Source: Strigamia acuminata (Eukaryota > Arthropoda > Chilopoda > Geophilomorpha > Linotaeniidae). From it: a stretch of 64,000 nt of DNA. The notes beneath the pieces are model-generated. The model saw only the letters and a list, made by a program, of their open reading frames with translations, ran no database searches and was not told the origin of the DNA. Position numbers and translations under genes: made by a program. The stretch covers positions 4,884,501-4,948,500 of the forward strand of contig OX442318.1 of the NCBI GenBank assembly GCA_949358305.1, written 5' to 3'. Below are positions 41,826 through 52,034 of the stretch, piece by piece (positions within the stretch are counted from its first letter, which is position 1; the number at the start of each line of letters is the position of its first letter).

Positions 41826-43246
41826 TTTCCCGATTGATTAGCTGGTCCACCATGTGGGGCTCCTCGTTGACCTCGGCCTCCTTGGTAATTTTCAATGAAA
41901 TTTTTACCTTTATAGTTTGGATTTCGTGGGTGACCTTGGTTATTTGGATTCCCCTGTCTTTGACCTTGTTGTTGTTGTTGCGGTGGATTCCATTGCTGTT
42001 GTGGCTGTTGTTGTTGTTGGAATCCTTGGCCAGAATTATTCCACTGATTGTTCCAATTGCCTCTGTTTTGACCTTTATTATTGTTCCATCCTCTACCTTG
42101 GTTCCAATTGCTATTGTTATTCCACCATCCACGTTGTTGTCCAGGTCGCCCTCTAAAGTTTCCTCTATTATAGAACTGGGCCTGGTTTGGATGTGGCGTA
42201 TACCATTGATTTTGGTAGAAGACTGGAGTGACCTCTGCATATTGAACGTCCCCAAACTGCTGCTGTTGTCTTAGCACTTTGACCTCTGCTAACAACTCGT
42301 CTTTTGTTTTATTGACGTCGCTCGGTTCTACCAAGCAACTCGGTGTCACCTCACCTGTTGTATCAACAGCTTTTTGCAGTAGGGTTAGTAAAACTTCTGC
42401 AGGATCCTCATTGAATGCGTGGGCTTCCAACAATCCAAGTTGTGATGTTAATTGGTCCAACGTCTTTGGGTAATTGGCTACTAATTTATCTCTGATCACC
42501 TTCTTCAGTCCTTGAAACACGTGAAATATCTTTTGATCTTCCGTGAACGACGGTCTTGCATAAGAGCATTCCTTTAATATTTTCTGCATGTGTTCCAAAG
42601 CTGTTCCGTCCTTGTGCTGCATTGCTTGTAATTTCGCCAAAATTGCTGTTATTTGTCGTCGAAATTTTGTTTTCAACGCATCTTTCCATTCAGTCCAAGT
42701 TCTAGTCGGATGTAATGGAAGTTGGTCTAAATACCACGATGATGCAGAATGTTTCAGCACAATTGACAGATGTTTAATTCTTTCAGTATCATCGGCAATC
42801 GTATCTTCGTATCCAATTAACCATGTGTCGATATTTCCAGTGGCTGGATCAAAATCAACTGGATTTCTTCTATTAACCACTAAATTTTGTAATACTGTTT
42901 GTATTGCCAACATTTCTGGTGATGGCGAAGCATTAGCCATCTTAATTGGAGATTGTTCTTTATTAATACACAAATATGAAAGTTCTAAATTTGGTTGCTC
43001 CTCAACGTCTTGGAAAATGTCCTTCTCGTCTGCGTCGTCTAGATCACTCTGTTCCCGTATCAATAGTTCTCCTAATTGCTCCACCTCGTGTGGAAACAAT
43101 TCAGCTTGAAGATCAGCACTAACAACTCGTATAAGGTGCTGTTGCGGGGTTTCACCTTCCCTTTTTTGAGTTTTAAGTTCCTCTTTGGGTTTTGGCTTCC
43201 TCTTTCGCTCAGTCACCTTGACGCTCAATGCTGTCTCTTCTTCCAA
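41822..43246 (-). CDS. Gag of Ty3/Gypsy element
   Basis: About 474 codons ending at TAG (41822-41824). The middle contains a capsid-type retrotransposon gag segment (IDTWLIGYEDTIADD through SSWYLDQLP, WTEWKDALKTKF, FHVFQGL). The C-terminal ~110 residues are Asn/Gln/Gly/Arg-rich without a CCHC zinc knuckle, so RNA binding probably relies on the basic, low-complexity tail. The frame begins with TTG at 43246 and stays open upstream to about 43326 with no ATG; the first ATG is at the MANASP codons near 42940. Either initiation is at that Met, at a non-AUG codon, or a 5' exon is spliced on. Pol lies in the -1 frame immediately after. Confidence 0.9.
   Translation of the reverse strand: MEEETALSVKVTERKRKPKPKEELKTQKREGETPQQHLIRVVSADLQAELFPHEVEQLGELLIREQSDLDDADEKDIFQDVEEQPNLELSYLCINKEQSPIKMANASPSPEMLAIQTVLQNLVVNRRNPVDFDPATGNIDTWLIGYEDTIADDTERIKHLSIVLKHSASSWYLDQLPLHPTRTWTEWKDALKTKFRRQITAILAKLQAMQHKDGTALEHMQKILKECSYARPSFTEDQKIFHVFQGLKKVIRDKLVANYPKTLDQLTSQLGLLEAHAFNEDPAEVLLTLLQKAVDTTGEVTPSCLVEPSDVNKTKDELLAEVKVLRQQQQFGDVQYAEVTPVFYQNQWYTPHPNQAQFYNRGNFRGRPGQQRGWWNNNSNWNQGRGWNNNKGQNRGNWNNQWNNSGQGFQQQQQPQQQWNPPQQQQQGQRQGNPNNQGHPRNPNYKGKNFIENYQGGRGQRGAPHGGPANQSGN
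41825..41831 (-). promoter_or_regulatory. -1 ribosomal frameshift heptamer between gag and pol
   Basis: On the minus strand the last codons of gag read TCG GGA AAC TAG, containing the canonical slippery heptamer G-GGA-AAC (X-XXY-YYZ) immediately before the gag stop. A -1 slip puts ribosomes into the pol frame, which is open from that point. Whether a stimulatory pseudoknot follows was not computed. Confidence 0.8.
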
Positions 43247-44337
43247 CTCCTCTTCTTTCTTAACACCTGAGAGCAGGTAATCCGTTACGTATTTTGAAAA
43301 CGCGTAACGTCTAGAGTCCGCAATGATTTATTAAATGTAGAGAAGACACAATCCTTTGGGTCGAAGCAATTCCTTTTTATTGATAAACACTTTTCACAAA
43401 ACACTTTCACTTTCTGAAACAAATTCAATAATTAAACAATTCAATTTTCACGGTCATTTATAAAAAACACTAAATAACTATCAGTAAATATTCAACAAAA
43501 TATCCTGAAAAACAATCAATTATCAAACAATCCACTTCAAAACAATTCAATTTTCATAGTCATTATCTTTATATAATTCAAAATATCAAAACAATCAAAT
43601 TTTCACGGTCATTTTTCAAAATTGTCAAAATTTTCATTAGTAAATATTCAAGAAAACTCTTTATTAGTAATTCTTTACAAAATCCCCCGAAAAAGAAACA
43701 AATTCACTAATAAATCTGAACAATATATCTTATTAATATTCAATTCCATCAAAACACTTTATCAATGAACAATTTACAAAATATTCTGAAATTCAAAACT
43801 ATTCATTAGCAAATTCAGGTAATTTCTCTCTATTAATTCTCAATTTTATCAAAAACACCATAAATAAATTCTTTATCAAATAAACAATTTCATCATAAAC
43901 AATTCACAAATTCAAATTTCATTCAATTATTAAATCAAACAACACCAACTGTAAAGTCATCCAATTAAATATTCAATTGCTTTATTTAGCTTTTCTACTT
44001 TTAACTTCATTAACTCTAATTGACTCTATTAACAATGAGTCACTCTTATTTTTCCTATGATTTCTTGCAGTGAGTCATGCATATTCAAATTAGGTTGGGA
44101 TCTTTCTAAATTTTATAAGGTTTTCAAACAATTTTTAAAGCTAATTTTCACCAATTTTAACTCTAATTTTGCCAATTTTTGAGTTTTTCAACTCTAGATT
44201 TTGATTTCTTAACCTAATTTTGCAAATTTTTAATGAATTTTCACAAATTTTGACTATTTTTTATTAAATTTTCAAATTTGGGTTTTTCTATTTTAATTTT
44301 GGGGCAGTGTTTGGGGAAACCGCAATCTCCACCACTT
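43247..44337 (-). other. Ty3/Gypsy 5' untranslated leader
   Basis: About 1.09 kb between the 5' LTR and gag, AT-rich, with no coding frame except an in-frame upstream extension of gag (43247 to about 43326). It begins with the primer-binding site at 44320..44334. The length is unusual for a simple leader and leaves room for a spliced leader exon or packaging signals. Confidence 0.55.
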
Positions 44338-44915
44338 TGTTATGTGGGATTTAGGCCCACTTGAGGCTACCCACACAACTGGGATTTGATAGGAAATAAA
44401 GAGTCATTTTAATTAGGTTTAAATTCAATCTAGTTTTTATTTAACCAGACAGCAAAGCTGTTTGATTATTCTTTCAAATGGATGAGTTTACTCTGTTTAC
44501 ATTGGCACAATTCTTAAACTCAAATAATGAACTACATAAATTATATAAATTATATAAACTCTAATTATAAATCATAAGTGACACTCTGAATTGAGATGCA
44601 ATCTGAAACTATTAAATAGTGATTAAATTAATAACAATTTCTGCAGCCAGCCAAGAACAGGCTGACATTGGATAGGAGGGATTTGAGTTCACTCTCAAGT
44701 GAGAGCCGGAAGAGAACTGTCAAACTTGGGCGGATTCACTTCACAGGAAAGCTCCTGTTACCCCCTTTAACTAATTGATAAGTCCAGTGACGAGGCAATG
44801 ATGTAATCGATTGCCAACGCCATCTATGGACGAAATTTAGCAACTTTTATCCGAATTATAGCCGAATTACGCGATACGGGTCGTCCGTTGATCGGGACGG
44901 CCTGTACGCGTAGCA
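44338..44915 (-). repeat. 5' LTR of the Ty3/Gypsy element
   Basis: 578-bp direct repeat identical on reading to 36454..37031. It provides the presumed promoter, reading leftward into gag. Confidence 0.9.
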
Positions 44916-45036
44916 ATATAAAAGCAAAAACCCAAAATTTTAATTTTGATTTAAAAAATTTCTACTGTCTAAAGTCAGGACCGTGACAAATTTAACTACC
45001 AGCAGTTTAATTCAACTAGACTGCTCATACATTCCC

Positions 45037-45045
45037 AACAGCTGT
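45037..45045 (+). promoter_or_regulatory. Shared upstream E-box palindrome of GT-9
   Basis: AACAGCTGT followed by CTATATTGCTGTGACAGTCA, 78 bases before the GT-9 ATG; the identical block is at 48095 before GT-10. Role inferred. Confidence 0.4.
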
Positions 45046-45122
45046 CTATATTGCTGTGACAGTCATTCATGGATTACATCACTATAAGCCTTCATTCAAA
45101 TTCAGCTTCAGTTTCCCCAACA

Positions 45123-46630
45123 ATGAATTTACTAAGCGCAGCTAAGTGGCTAACTTTACCTGCAAGTAGTTTAGTCTGTTTGATTATACTGTGGGAAACA
45201 GAAATGTTTGATCACAGCAATCTTCTGATTTACCACAAATCACATGCAAATAGCAAAACTTCCAACAATAAGATTCTATCTACTCCAGTAACTACAAAAT
45301 CAGTTATAAAGTTTGTCAGTAATGTTCACTCTATTTCATCAACTCCACAATCAATGAAGAAGAATATTATTGATTACCAATCTATTCCATTGAGTCCAAC
45401 ATCAATTGAAGCAACCATCAACTTAAGCCGGATTGGTTACATCGCCAACCGACCATTGATATGCACAAAGTCCCCTTTATTGGAAATGGTTGCTGTGATA
45501 ATATCCTCGCCAGAGAATTTTCAAAGAAGACAGGATTTAAGAGACTCTTGGACAAAGCCGTTATCGCTATCCGACAACACTTCTGTTGTCTTTTTTACCG
45601 GCCGGTCCAAAGAAGTGGTGGTCAATACCGAAGTGTTCTTCGAAGCGAATAGAACCCGGGATATGGTGATAGTTGATTTTGATGAAACTTACAGAAACTT
45701 AAGTTTCAAAACACTTCTCATGTTGAGATGGGTCAAGGATTATTGTCCTAATGCAAAGTTTATACTGAAATCTGATGATGATATGTTCATAAATATCTAT
45801 ACCTTAATGGATTTCATCAATAGTGAAGGACCAAATGATTCAGCAATTTATGGGAAGCTCGCTCACAATTGGCCACCTATAAGAAATGATGATTCTAAAT
45901 GGATGGTCACAAAAGAGAAATATGCCAAACCTACATATCCGGATTTTGTCACCGGTCCATCGTATTTATTCGGAACCAAACACATTGCTCAGCTGCTGGA
46001 TGTGTGTGTCCGGCTTCCATATTTGTTCCTAGAAGGTAAGAATCAAACGTTACTATGGAAAAGAAAGAAGCATTAAAATTTGTTATAAAACAAAGGATTA
46101 TATTATTTTTGTTTATAATTGGTGCCATTTTTAGTAAGAGGTACGAAATAATACGGTCAGTATGGTACTTTTACGCATGCACAGGTGTTTACATGTAGTT
46201 TGCAATGCGCAAAATGCCCAAAATTTCCATCGTAAAACTAGAATTTAGTTTACCGAATAAATCTTATTTTTTATGGAGAACTGGTTCGTTTACATGATCA
46301 GTTTTCCAGAAAAGTTATATTCAGATTTTCAGTTTTCTAAATAACTGAGTACATGTAAATATGGTAAATGTCAACAGATCTTACTAATGGTAATTACTTT
46401 TTCACACAGATGTGTTTGTGACAGGAATATGTGCAGAAGAAAGTCAAATTCCTAGGATACTTCATTCAGGATTTATCAATTTGTCAATTCCTCCAGGAGG
46501 TGACTGTGGACTTCTGCAAATTATAAGTGTTCATGGTGTTACACGAAGTTTGTTGGAATATCTGTGGGGAAAAGCATCAAACTTCAAATTGTACAAATCA
46601 TGTAATATTAAAATAGCTAAGTTTGATTAA
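45123..46630 (+). CDS. GT-9: beta-1,3-galactosyltransferase-like protein (GT31)
   Basis: Exons 45123..46035 and 46410..46630 (374-bp intron) encode 377 residues. An in-frame ATG exists at 45069, but the 45123 start aligns with GT-10 and leaves a normal signal anchor (about residues 10-25). The stem is longer than in GT-1 (TSNNK, TPVTTKS and SNVHSISST segments). The domain has DLRDSW, FFTGRS, DETYRNLS, DDDMFIN, YPDFVTGPSY and spliced EDVFVTG. Up to the DDD box it is nearly identical to GT-10; after it (GKLAHNWPPIRNDDSKWMV, LLDVCVRLPYLFLE) and in exon 2 it is the GT-5 type. It is a recombinant of two neighbours. Confidence 0.87.
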
Positions 46631-46775
46631 GAAACTAGTTTCATTTCTGCAATAAAATTGTAATATTTACACAACAAGGAATTACACCTTTCCCCCTTTG
46701 CAAATAATTTAATTCAAATATTCCACATGTAATGCCAAATCGTTTATACAATGCCATCAAAAACAGCCTTTTTAA

Positions 46776-47449
46776 CCCTCAGATGGACAATCTCCAAAGA
46801 AGACACTTTGGTGCCCATAATGTACCAATTTTGGGACAAAATAATTAAATCCGGAAGGCGGTTAGCTTAAGCGCCCTTAGGGTAGTGTGACAAATTGTCG
46901 CACTTGGCACTACTGTTGTTGAGCCAAGAAAATTAATTTTAAGTAAAAAAGTTTAATTTATCCTAAAAAATTTAATTTCAAGTGAAAAAGTTTAATTTAT
47001 CCTAAAAAATTTAATTTCAAGTGAAAAAGTTTAATTTATCCTAAAAAATTTAATTTCAAGTGAAAAAGTTTAATTTATCCTAAAAAATTTAATTTTAAAT
47101 GTATATTTTAGCCAGAAATGGAACCGTAATCATAACCTAATCACATGTGTTGGAATACTAGCGCCATACGGCGTCAGCTGGTAAAAATTGGAAGCCCTAA
47201 GTAGAAGCGCTTTTAAAAGGTTGGGAGAAGCCAACTTAAATTTAAGCTGGGATTTCTAAGGGGCAGAATTTTCAAAGGTAAATAAATAAATAAATAACGC
47301 CAGAACACTCCAAATTTTTTTTGAAACAAACATTATTGGTGTGTGAACAAAGTCAGAAATTTTCAGATAATTATATTAAACCAAAAAAAAGTTTTCCTAT
47401 TCCAGTAGATTGTTGTCCCAAAATTGGTATACGGTTGCCCATCTGAGGG
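46776..47449. mobile_element. piggyBac-like MITE with CCCTCAGATGG termini (674 bp)
   Basis: The left end starts CCCTCAGATGG and the right end finishes CCATCTGAGGG. A second inner pair (ACCAATTTTGGGACAA and TTGTCCCAAAATTGGT) is also inverted. TTAA lies on the left (46772-46775) and TTGA on the right (47450-47453). The paralogous flank after GT-8 has a single TTAATATATTAATTAC, so one copy of the duplication has mutated once. CC-starting ends with TTAA target fit piggyBac. The interior carries about four tandem 39-bp units (46941-47097). It is non-coding. Confidence 0.8.
46941..47097. repeat. 39-bp tandem repeat inside the MITE
   Basis: About four near-identical copies of a 39-bp unit (AAAAAGTTTAATTTATCC followed by TAAAAAATTTAATTTCAAGTG). 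Confidence 0.8.
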
Positions 47450-47669
47450 TTGATATATTAATTACTAAGAATGAATAAATTCATGATCGATTCATTGATT
47501 GATTGTTTTAAAAATAGAAATGAAACATTGCAGAAACGGCTGAGAAAATGATTTTCTAGCTTCTGAAGAATAAATATCACCACTTCAAAATATCTAGTAT
47601 TTTAGTATTTAGTATTTTTAATTACTCTGGTTTGGCACGCGCCAAACCAGCCTGCTGTGTCTTAGGTGG

Positions 47670-48001
47670 AACAAATGGATTTCCCAGTTGTTGTCGCGTG
47701 TGTTTTAGGTTCCATAAAAGGTAAAAATGAAAAGTTAGCAGGTCAATGTCAGATCTTAGAAATGGGTAATACATTGAACACAGATGTGTTTAAGACAAGA
47801 ATATACGCAGAATAAAGTCAAATTCCTCGAAAACTCCATCCAGGTTTTATCAATTTGGAAATTCCTCCAGGAGATGACTGTAGATTTCTGAAAATAATAA
47901 GTGTTCATGATGTTAATAGAATATTGATGCAAGAACTGTGGAAAAAAATATCAGATACAAGTTTGTATAAATCATATAAAAGCAAAAACCCAAAATTTTA
48001 A
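47670..48001 (+). pseudogene. GT31 relic with exon 1 end, intron and exon 2
   Basis: The last ~50 bases of an exon 1 (TTTCCCAGTTGTTGTC, then GGTTCC) with a donor (AAGGTAAAA) are followed by an intron and, from 47784, an exon 2 that begins DVFKT, has an in-frame TAA after YAE, and otherwise matches QIPRKLHPGFINLEIPPGDDCRFLKI. It ends TAA at 48001. It holds the unoccupied version of the Ty3/Gypsy target (~47978-47986). The downstream sequence is shared with 44916-45123. Confidence 0.7.
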
Positions 48002-48094
48002 TTTTGATTTAAAAAATTTCTACTGTCTAAAGTCAGGACCGTGACAAATTTAACTACCAGCAGTTTAATTCAACTAGACTGCTCATACATTCCC

Positions 48095-48103
48095 AACAGC
48101 TGT
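48095..48103 (+). promoter_or_regulatory. Shared upstream E-box palindrome of GT-10
   Basis: AACAGCTGT, 78 bases before the GT-10 ATG, in the same block as for GT-9. Role inferred. Confidence 0.4.
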
Positions 48104-48180
48104 CTATATTGCTGTGACAGTCATTCACGGATTACATCACTATAAGCCTTCATTCAAATTCAGCTTCAGTTTCCCCAACA

Positions 48181-49487
48181 ATGAATTTCCTAAGCGCAGC
48201 TAAGTGGCTAACTTTACCTGCAAGTAGTTTAGTCTATTTGATTATACTGTGGGACACAGAAATGTTTGATTACAGCAATCTTCTGATTTATCACAAATCA
48301 CATGCAAATAGCACAACTACCAACAATAAGAATCTATCTACTCCAGTAACTACAAAATCAGTGACAAAGTTTGTCAGTAATGTTCACTCTATTTCATCAA
48401 CTCTACAATCAATGAAGAAGAATGTTATTGATTACCAATCTATTCCATTGAGTCCAACATCAATTGAAGCAACCATCAACTTAAGCCGGATTGGTTACAT
48501 CGCCAACCGACCATTGATATGCACAAAGTCCCCTTTATTGCAAATGGTTGCTGTGATCATTTCCTCGCCAGAGAATTTTCAAAGAAGACAGGGTTTAAGA
48601 GACTCTTGGACAAAGCCGTTAACGCTATCCGGCAACACTTCTGTTGTCTTTTTTACCGGCCGGTCCAAAGAAGAAGCGGTCAATACCAAAGTGTTCTTCG
48701 AAGCGAATAGAACCCGGGATATGATAATAGTTGATTTTGACGAAAGTTACAGAAACTTAAGTTTGAAAACACTTCTCATGCTGAGATGGGTCAAGGATTA
48801 TTGTCCCAATGCAAAGTTTACACTGAAATGCGATGATGACATGTTTATCAACATTTACAATGTTCTGAACTTTATCAGTAGAGATGAAACAAATAATTCA
48901 GCAATTTACGGAAAGACTGGTCCAAATTTGGAACCTCTAAGGAATAAAATATTTAAATGGGCAGTTACTGTTGAAGAATATGCTGAACCTTTATACCCAA
49001 ATTATATCACCGGTCCATCGTATTTATTCGGGACAAAACATATTGCTCAGTTGTTGACAATCTGTGTCAGGCTTCCATATGTATATCTAGAAGGTAAAAA
49101 TACCAATAGCTGCATTCAATTAGCATGTTTTAAATTTTAGTTGTTTCAACATGTTTTGTTGTTTAAATGTTGTGTGCATGCCCACTGCGACTGAATATAA
49201 TCTTAATCAACCGATGTTTAGTATAAATTACTTTTTGAATGCAGCTAACATTGACACATCAGTACATCTTATAAATTTTTTTAGATGTCTTTGTGACAGG
49301 AATATGTGCAGAAAAAGTTAATATTCCAAGAATTCACCATCCAGGATATATCGATGCTGAAGCACTTCCAAAAGCCACATGTGAAGTTTTGCAACTTTTA
49401 AGTGTTCATCACGTTGAGGGCTCGTTACTTCAAAAGCTGTGGCTTTTAAGCGCACGTTTAAGTTTGTATGAATCTTGTAAAATATAA
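48181..49487 (+). CDS. GT-10: beta-1,3-galactosyltransferase-like protein (GT31)
   Basis: Exons 48181..49093 and 49285..49487 (191-bp intron) encode 371 residues. Anchor (about residues 10-25) and long Thr/Ser/Asn-rich stem are as in GT-9. The domain has GLRDSW, FFTGRS, DESYRNLS, DDDMFIN, GKTGPNLEPLRN, YPNYITGPSY and LLTICVRLPYVYLE. Exon 2 has EDVFVTGICAEKVNIPRIHHP and ends YESCKI, slightly shorter than the KIAKFD type. In YPNY an Asn replaces the usual Asp. The intron contains a small element with TAGCTGCATTCAA inverted ends (49107..49247). It pairs with GT-7 and GT-15 in the C-terminal half. Confidence 0.87.
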
Positions 49488-50287
49488 AAACCAGAATATT
49501 AAATATTGACCAAATAGATATACCGATAATTTCAATGTATGTTTGAATCATATGGAAAAGACAAAGATCTCACGGGCTTATATTTTGGCCTATGTATTGG
49601 ATTTGAAAATTATAAGATTGAGAAGAGTACATTTCAAAAACTGACTGACAAATGAAGAATCCGCCCATCAAATAACAAATTAAGATTTAGCAAAGTCGTG
49701 AATTATCTACTTCAGTGTGTCTCAAACTGTGGGGCGCGAGCTGATTTTTGGTGGGGCGCAACAGTGTAAAATCACTTCGTCGCCCAAACTTTTTGTTCCC
49801 AAAAAAATTGATTTTTAGACCAAAGAATTCATTTGTAGTCATAATAAATCATTTTCAGGCAAAAAAATCATTTAAAAAAATGCATTTATGGACAATGCAT
49901 TCCAAAAAAAATTCCCCAGAAGATATAATACGTATATACTGTATATACTGTATAAGAGTATACAGGGTGTCCCAAATGAACGAAGCCAGTCAAATAACGA
50001 AAAGACCATTTGAGTGAGATGAATGAAACGAACGTAGTACTAGTAAACTAATAAGTGAAGTCATTTCAAAACTGTGAAAAAATTTGACCTCTAACCTTTT
50101 CTTCAAGGTCATTCCGACTCTAACTTTTAAAACTGGTAGAGCAAAATTCTCAATTTAAAAAAAAAATTAAAATAAACCCCAAAATAGTTCTCGGGAAGCG
50201 CCTGAATGACATGCACAGTATGGATCTTTACATTATAGATCTTTACGGTTACCTGGTTGCATAATCACAAACATTCACAACAACATC
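49488..50287. other. Spacer with hAT-like end
   Basis: No gene. The 3' flank shared with GT-7 and GT-15 extends to ~49710. At 49713 the sequence CAGTGTGTCTCAAACTGTGG resembles a hAT terminus; no partner end was identified. Near 49925-49965 there are short CGTATATACTGTATA palindromes. The ORF at 49748..50017 has no recognisable features. Confidence 0.45.
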
Positions 50288-50484
50288 ATGAACTACAGAA
50301 CCACGACGAATGCATGACTTTCTCTATCCTGCTAAATGGATTCATATATCTATTAATCCTAGTCAAAATGGACCCACTCAACTATTTCCAATCAAATCTA
50401 AACATCGACAAGCAATCAATTCCACCGAGCCCAAAATCAATCGAAGCAAAAAGGTTTCACATGGCTTGTCTAAATCTAGCTTAA
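50288..50484 (+). pseudogene. GT-6-type exon 1 stub upstream of GT-11
   Basis: It starts MNYRT and, after a one-base loss, MTFSILLNGFIYL, then matches the GT-6 stem (QSIPPSPKSIEAK). It is cut off where it joins the 5' flank of GT-11. It has the same architecture as the stub at 23330 before GT-5, showing the two blocks descend from one duplication. Confidence 0.65.
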
Positions 50485-50583
50485 AACATGGTCTGCTTTC
50501 AGTCATATTGGCATGTGCACAGAAATTAAATAGTAAAACTACTACTATTTAGTTTAGTTCAACTGAACTTGTAATACACTCCC

Positions 50584-50592
50584 AACAGCTGT
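50584..50592 (+). promoter_or_regulatory. Shared upstream E-box palindrome of GT-11
   Basis: AACAGCTGT followed by CTTTATT, 70 bases before the GT-11 ATG, as for GT-5. Role inferred. Confidence 0.4.
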
Positions 50593-50661
50593 CTTTATTA
50601 CTGATACAATCATTCAATTCTTGTGAGCTTTTATCCAAATTCAGCTTCAATTTGATTAACC

Positions 50662-51863
50662 ATGAACTTCAAAAGTGCAGCAAAGTGGCCATCTATATGT
50701 GCAAGTGGTTTAGTTTGTTTGATTATAGTTTGGAAAGCATACATATTTGATTACAGCAGTGTTCTAGCTTACTACAAATCACATGTTATCAGCAGTGAGA
50801 TCCAGTCTGTTCCATTCAGTCCAACATCAATTCAATCAACCAGTTCAGCATCAATTGAAGCAACCAGTCCAACATCAATTCAATCAACCATCAACTTAAG
50901 CCGGATTGGCTACATCGCCAACCGACCACTAATATGCACAAAGTCCCCTTCATTGCAAATGGTTGCTGTCATCATTTCCTCGCCAGAGCATTCTCAAAGA
51001 AGACAGGTCTTAAGAGACACTTGGACCAAACCGTTATCGTTATACGTCAAAACTACGGTTGTGTTCTTTACCGGGCGCTCCAAAACAGATGCGGTCAATG
51101 CCGATGTTTTCGTCGAAGCGAATAAAACCCGGGATATGGTGATTGTTGATTTTGATGAAAGTTACAGAAACTTGAGTTTGAAAACACTTCTCATGTTGAG
51201 ATGGGTCAAGGATTATTGTCCCAATGCAAAGTTTATACTGAAATCCGATGATGATGTGTTCATAAATATCTGTACCTTAATGAATTTCATCTATAGTGAA
51301 GAACCAAATGATTTAGTAATTTATGGGAAGCTCGCTCACAATTGGTCATCTATAAGAAATAATGATTCTAAATGGGTAGTCACAAAAGAGGAATATGCAA
51401 AAACTATATACCCGGATTACGTCACCGGTCCATCGTATTTATTCGGAACCAAACACATTGCTCAGCTGCTGGATGTGTGTTTTAAGCTTCCATATTTGTA
51501 CCTGGAAGGTGAAAAGTATTTAAATATTATAAAAATAAATAAACTAGAAATGAATTTTGTGTTTCAGATGTGTTTGTTACCGGTATTTGTGCCGAAGAAA
51601 TCCAAATTCCTCGAAAACATCATCCGGGATTCATCAATTCTGGAATTTCTTCAAAGAACAAATGTACAATCTTAAAGACAGTTAGTGTGCATGGAGTTCA
51701 AGGTGCATACATGCGCAGATTGTGGAATAAAGTGCTTGACAAAAACCTCTACACCTCCTGTGGTGTTGACAAACCACAAGAGGTTTGTCAACACAAACCT
51801 GTGTCGACAGATTACACAAAACTAGGAGTTAAATTAAATAAACTATTTGGCATTTTCAAATAG
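50662..51863 (+). CDS. GT-11: beta-1,3-galactosyltransferase-like protein (GT31) with hairpin-derived tail
   Basis: Exons 50662..51508 and 51568..51863 (59-bp intron) encode 380 residues. The N-terminus (KSAAKWPSICASGLVCL anchor, DYSSVL stem) is the GT-5 type with an expanded S-P-T-S-I-Q-S-T stem. The domain has VLRDTW, FFTGRS, DESYRNLS, DDDVFIN, YPDYVTGPSY and spliced EDVFVTGICAEEIQIPR. The 59-bp intron and exon 2 are the GT-4 type. The normal end at CGVDKP is followed by an inverted copy of its own last codons (51763-51775 against 51782-51794), which removes the stop and adds about 28 residues. The catalytic part is unaffected. Confidence 0.85.
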
Positions 51864-52034
51864 TTTAAGGCAATGCTTTAGTGAAAATAAATCATTTTTG
51901 GACAAATCATTCCAAAAAATTTCCCCAGAAGTTTTAAAATATTTATACGAGTCCATAGGTTAATAAATACAAGTTAACAAATATTATTGTTATTTTTAAG
52001 ATTAATATTATAAAATATGAAATTGTAAAGTTAC

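Larger units (their letters stand above)
36454..44915 (-). mobile_element. Complete Ty3/Gypsy LTR retrotransposon
   Basis: LTRs of 578 bp (36454..37031 and 44338..44915) that I read as identical flank gag and pol on the minus strand. The target-site duplication is ATAT (36450-36453 and 44916-44919). The paralogous unoccupied site near 47978-47986 reads ATCATATAAAAG with a single ATAT. A primer-binding site starting TGGTGGAGATTGCGG (44320..44334, minus) lies three bases inside the 5' LTR. A purine tract (AAAAAAGGGAG, ~37032-37045) precedes the 3' LTR. Domain order protease - RT - RNase H - integrase is that of Ty3/Gypsy. There is no env-like ORF. Identical LTRs and open frames indicate a very recent, possibly still competent copy. 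Confidence 0.95.

Noticed and set aside
41761-42255. 164-codon minus-strand ORF overlapping the end of gag
   Set aside because: It is in the remaining frame across the Asn/Gln/Gly-rich repeats; low complexity explains its openness, while the -1 frame is pol.
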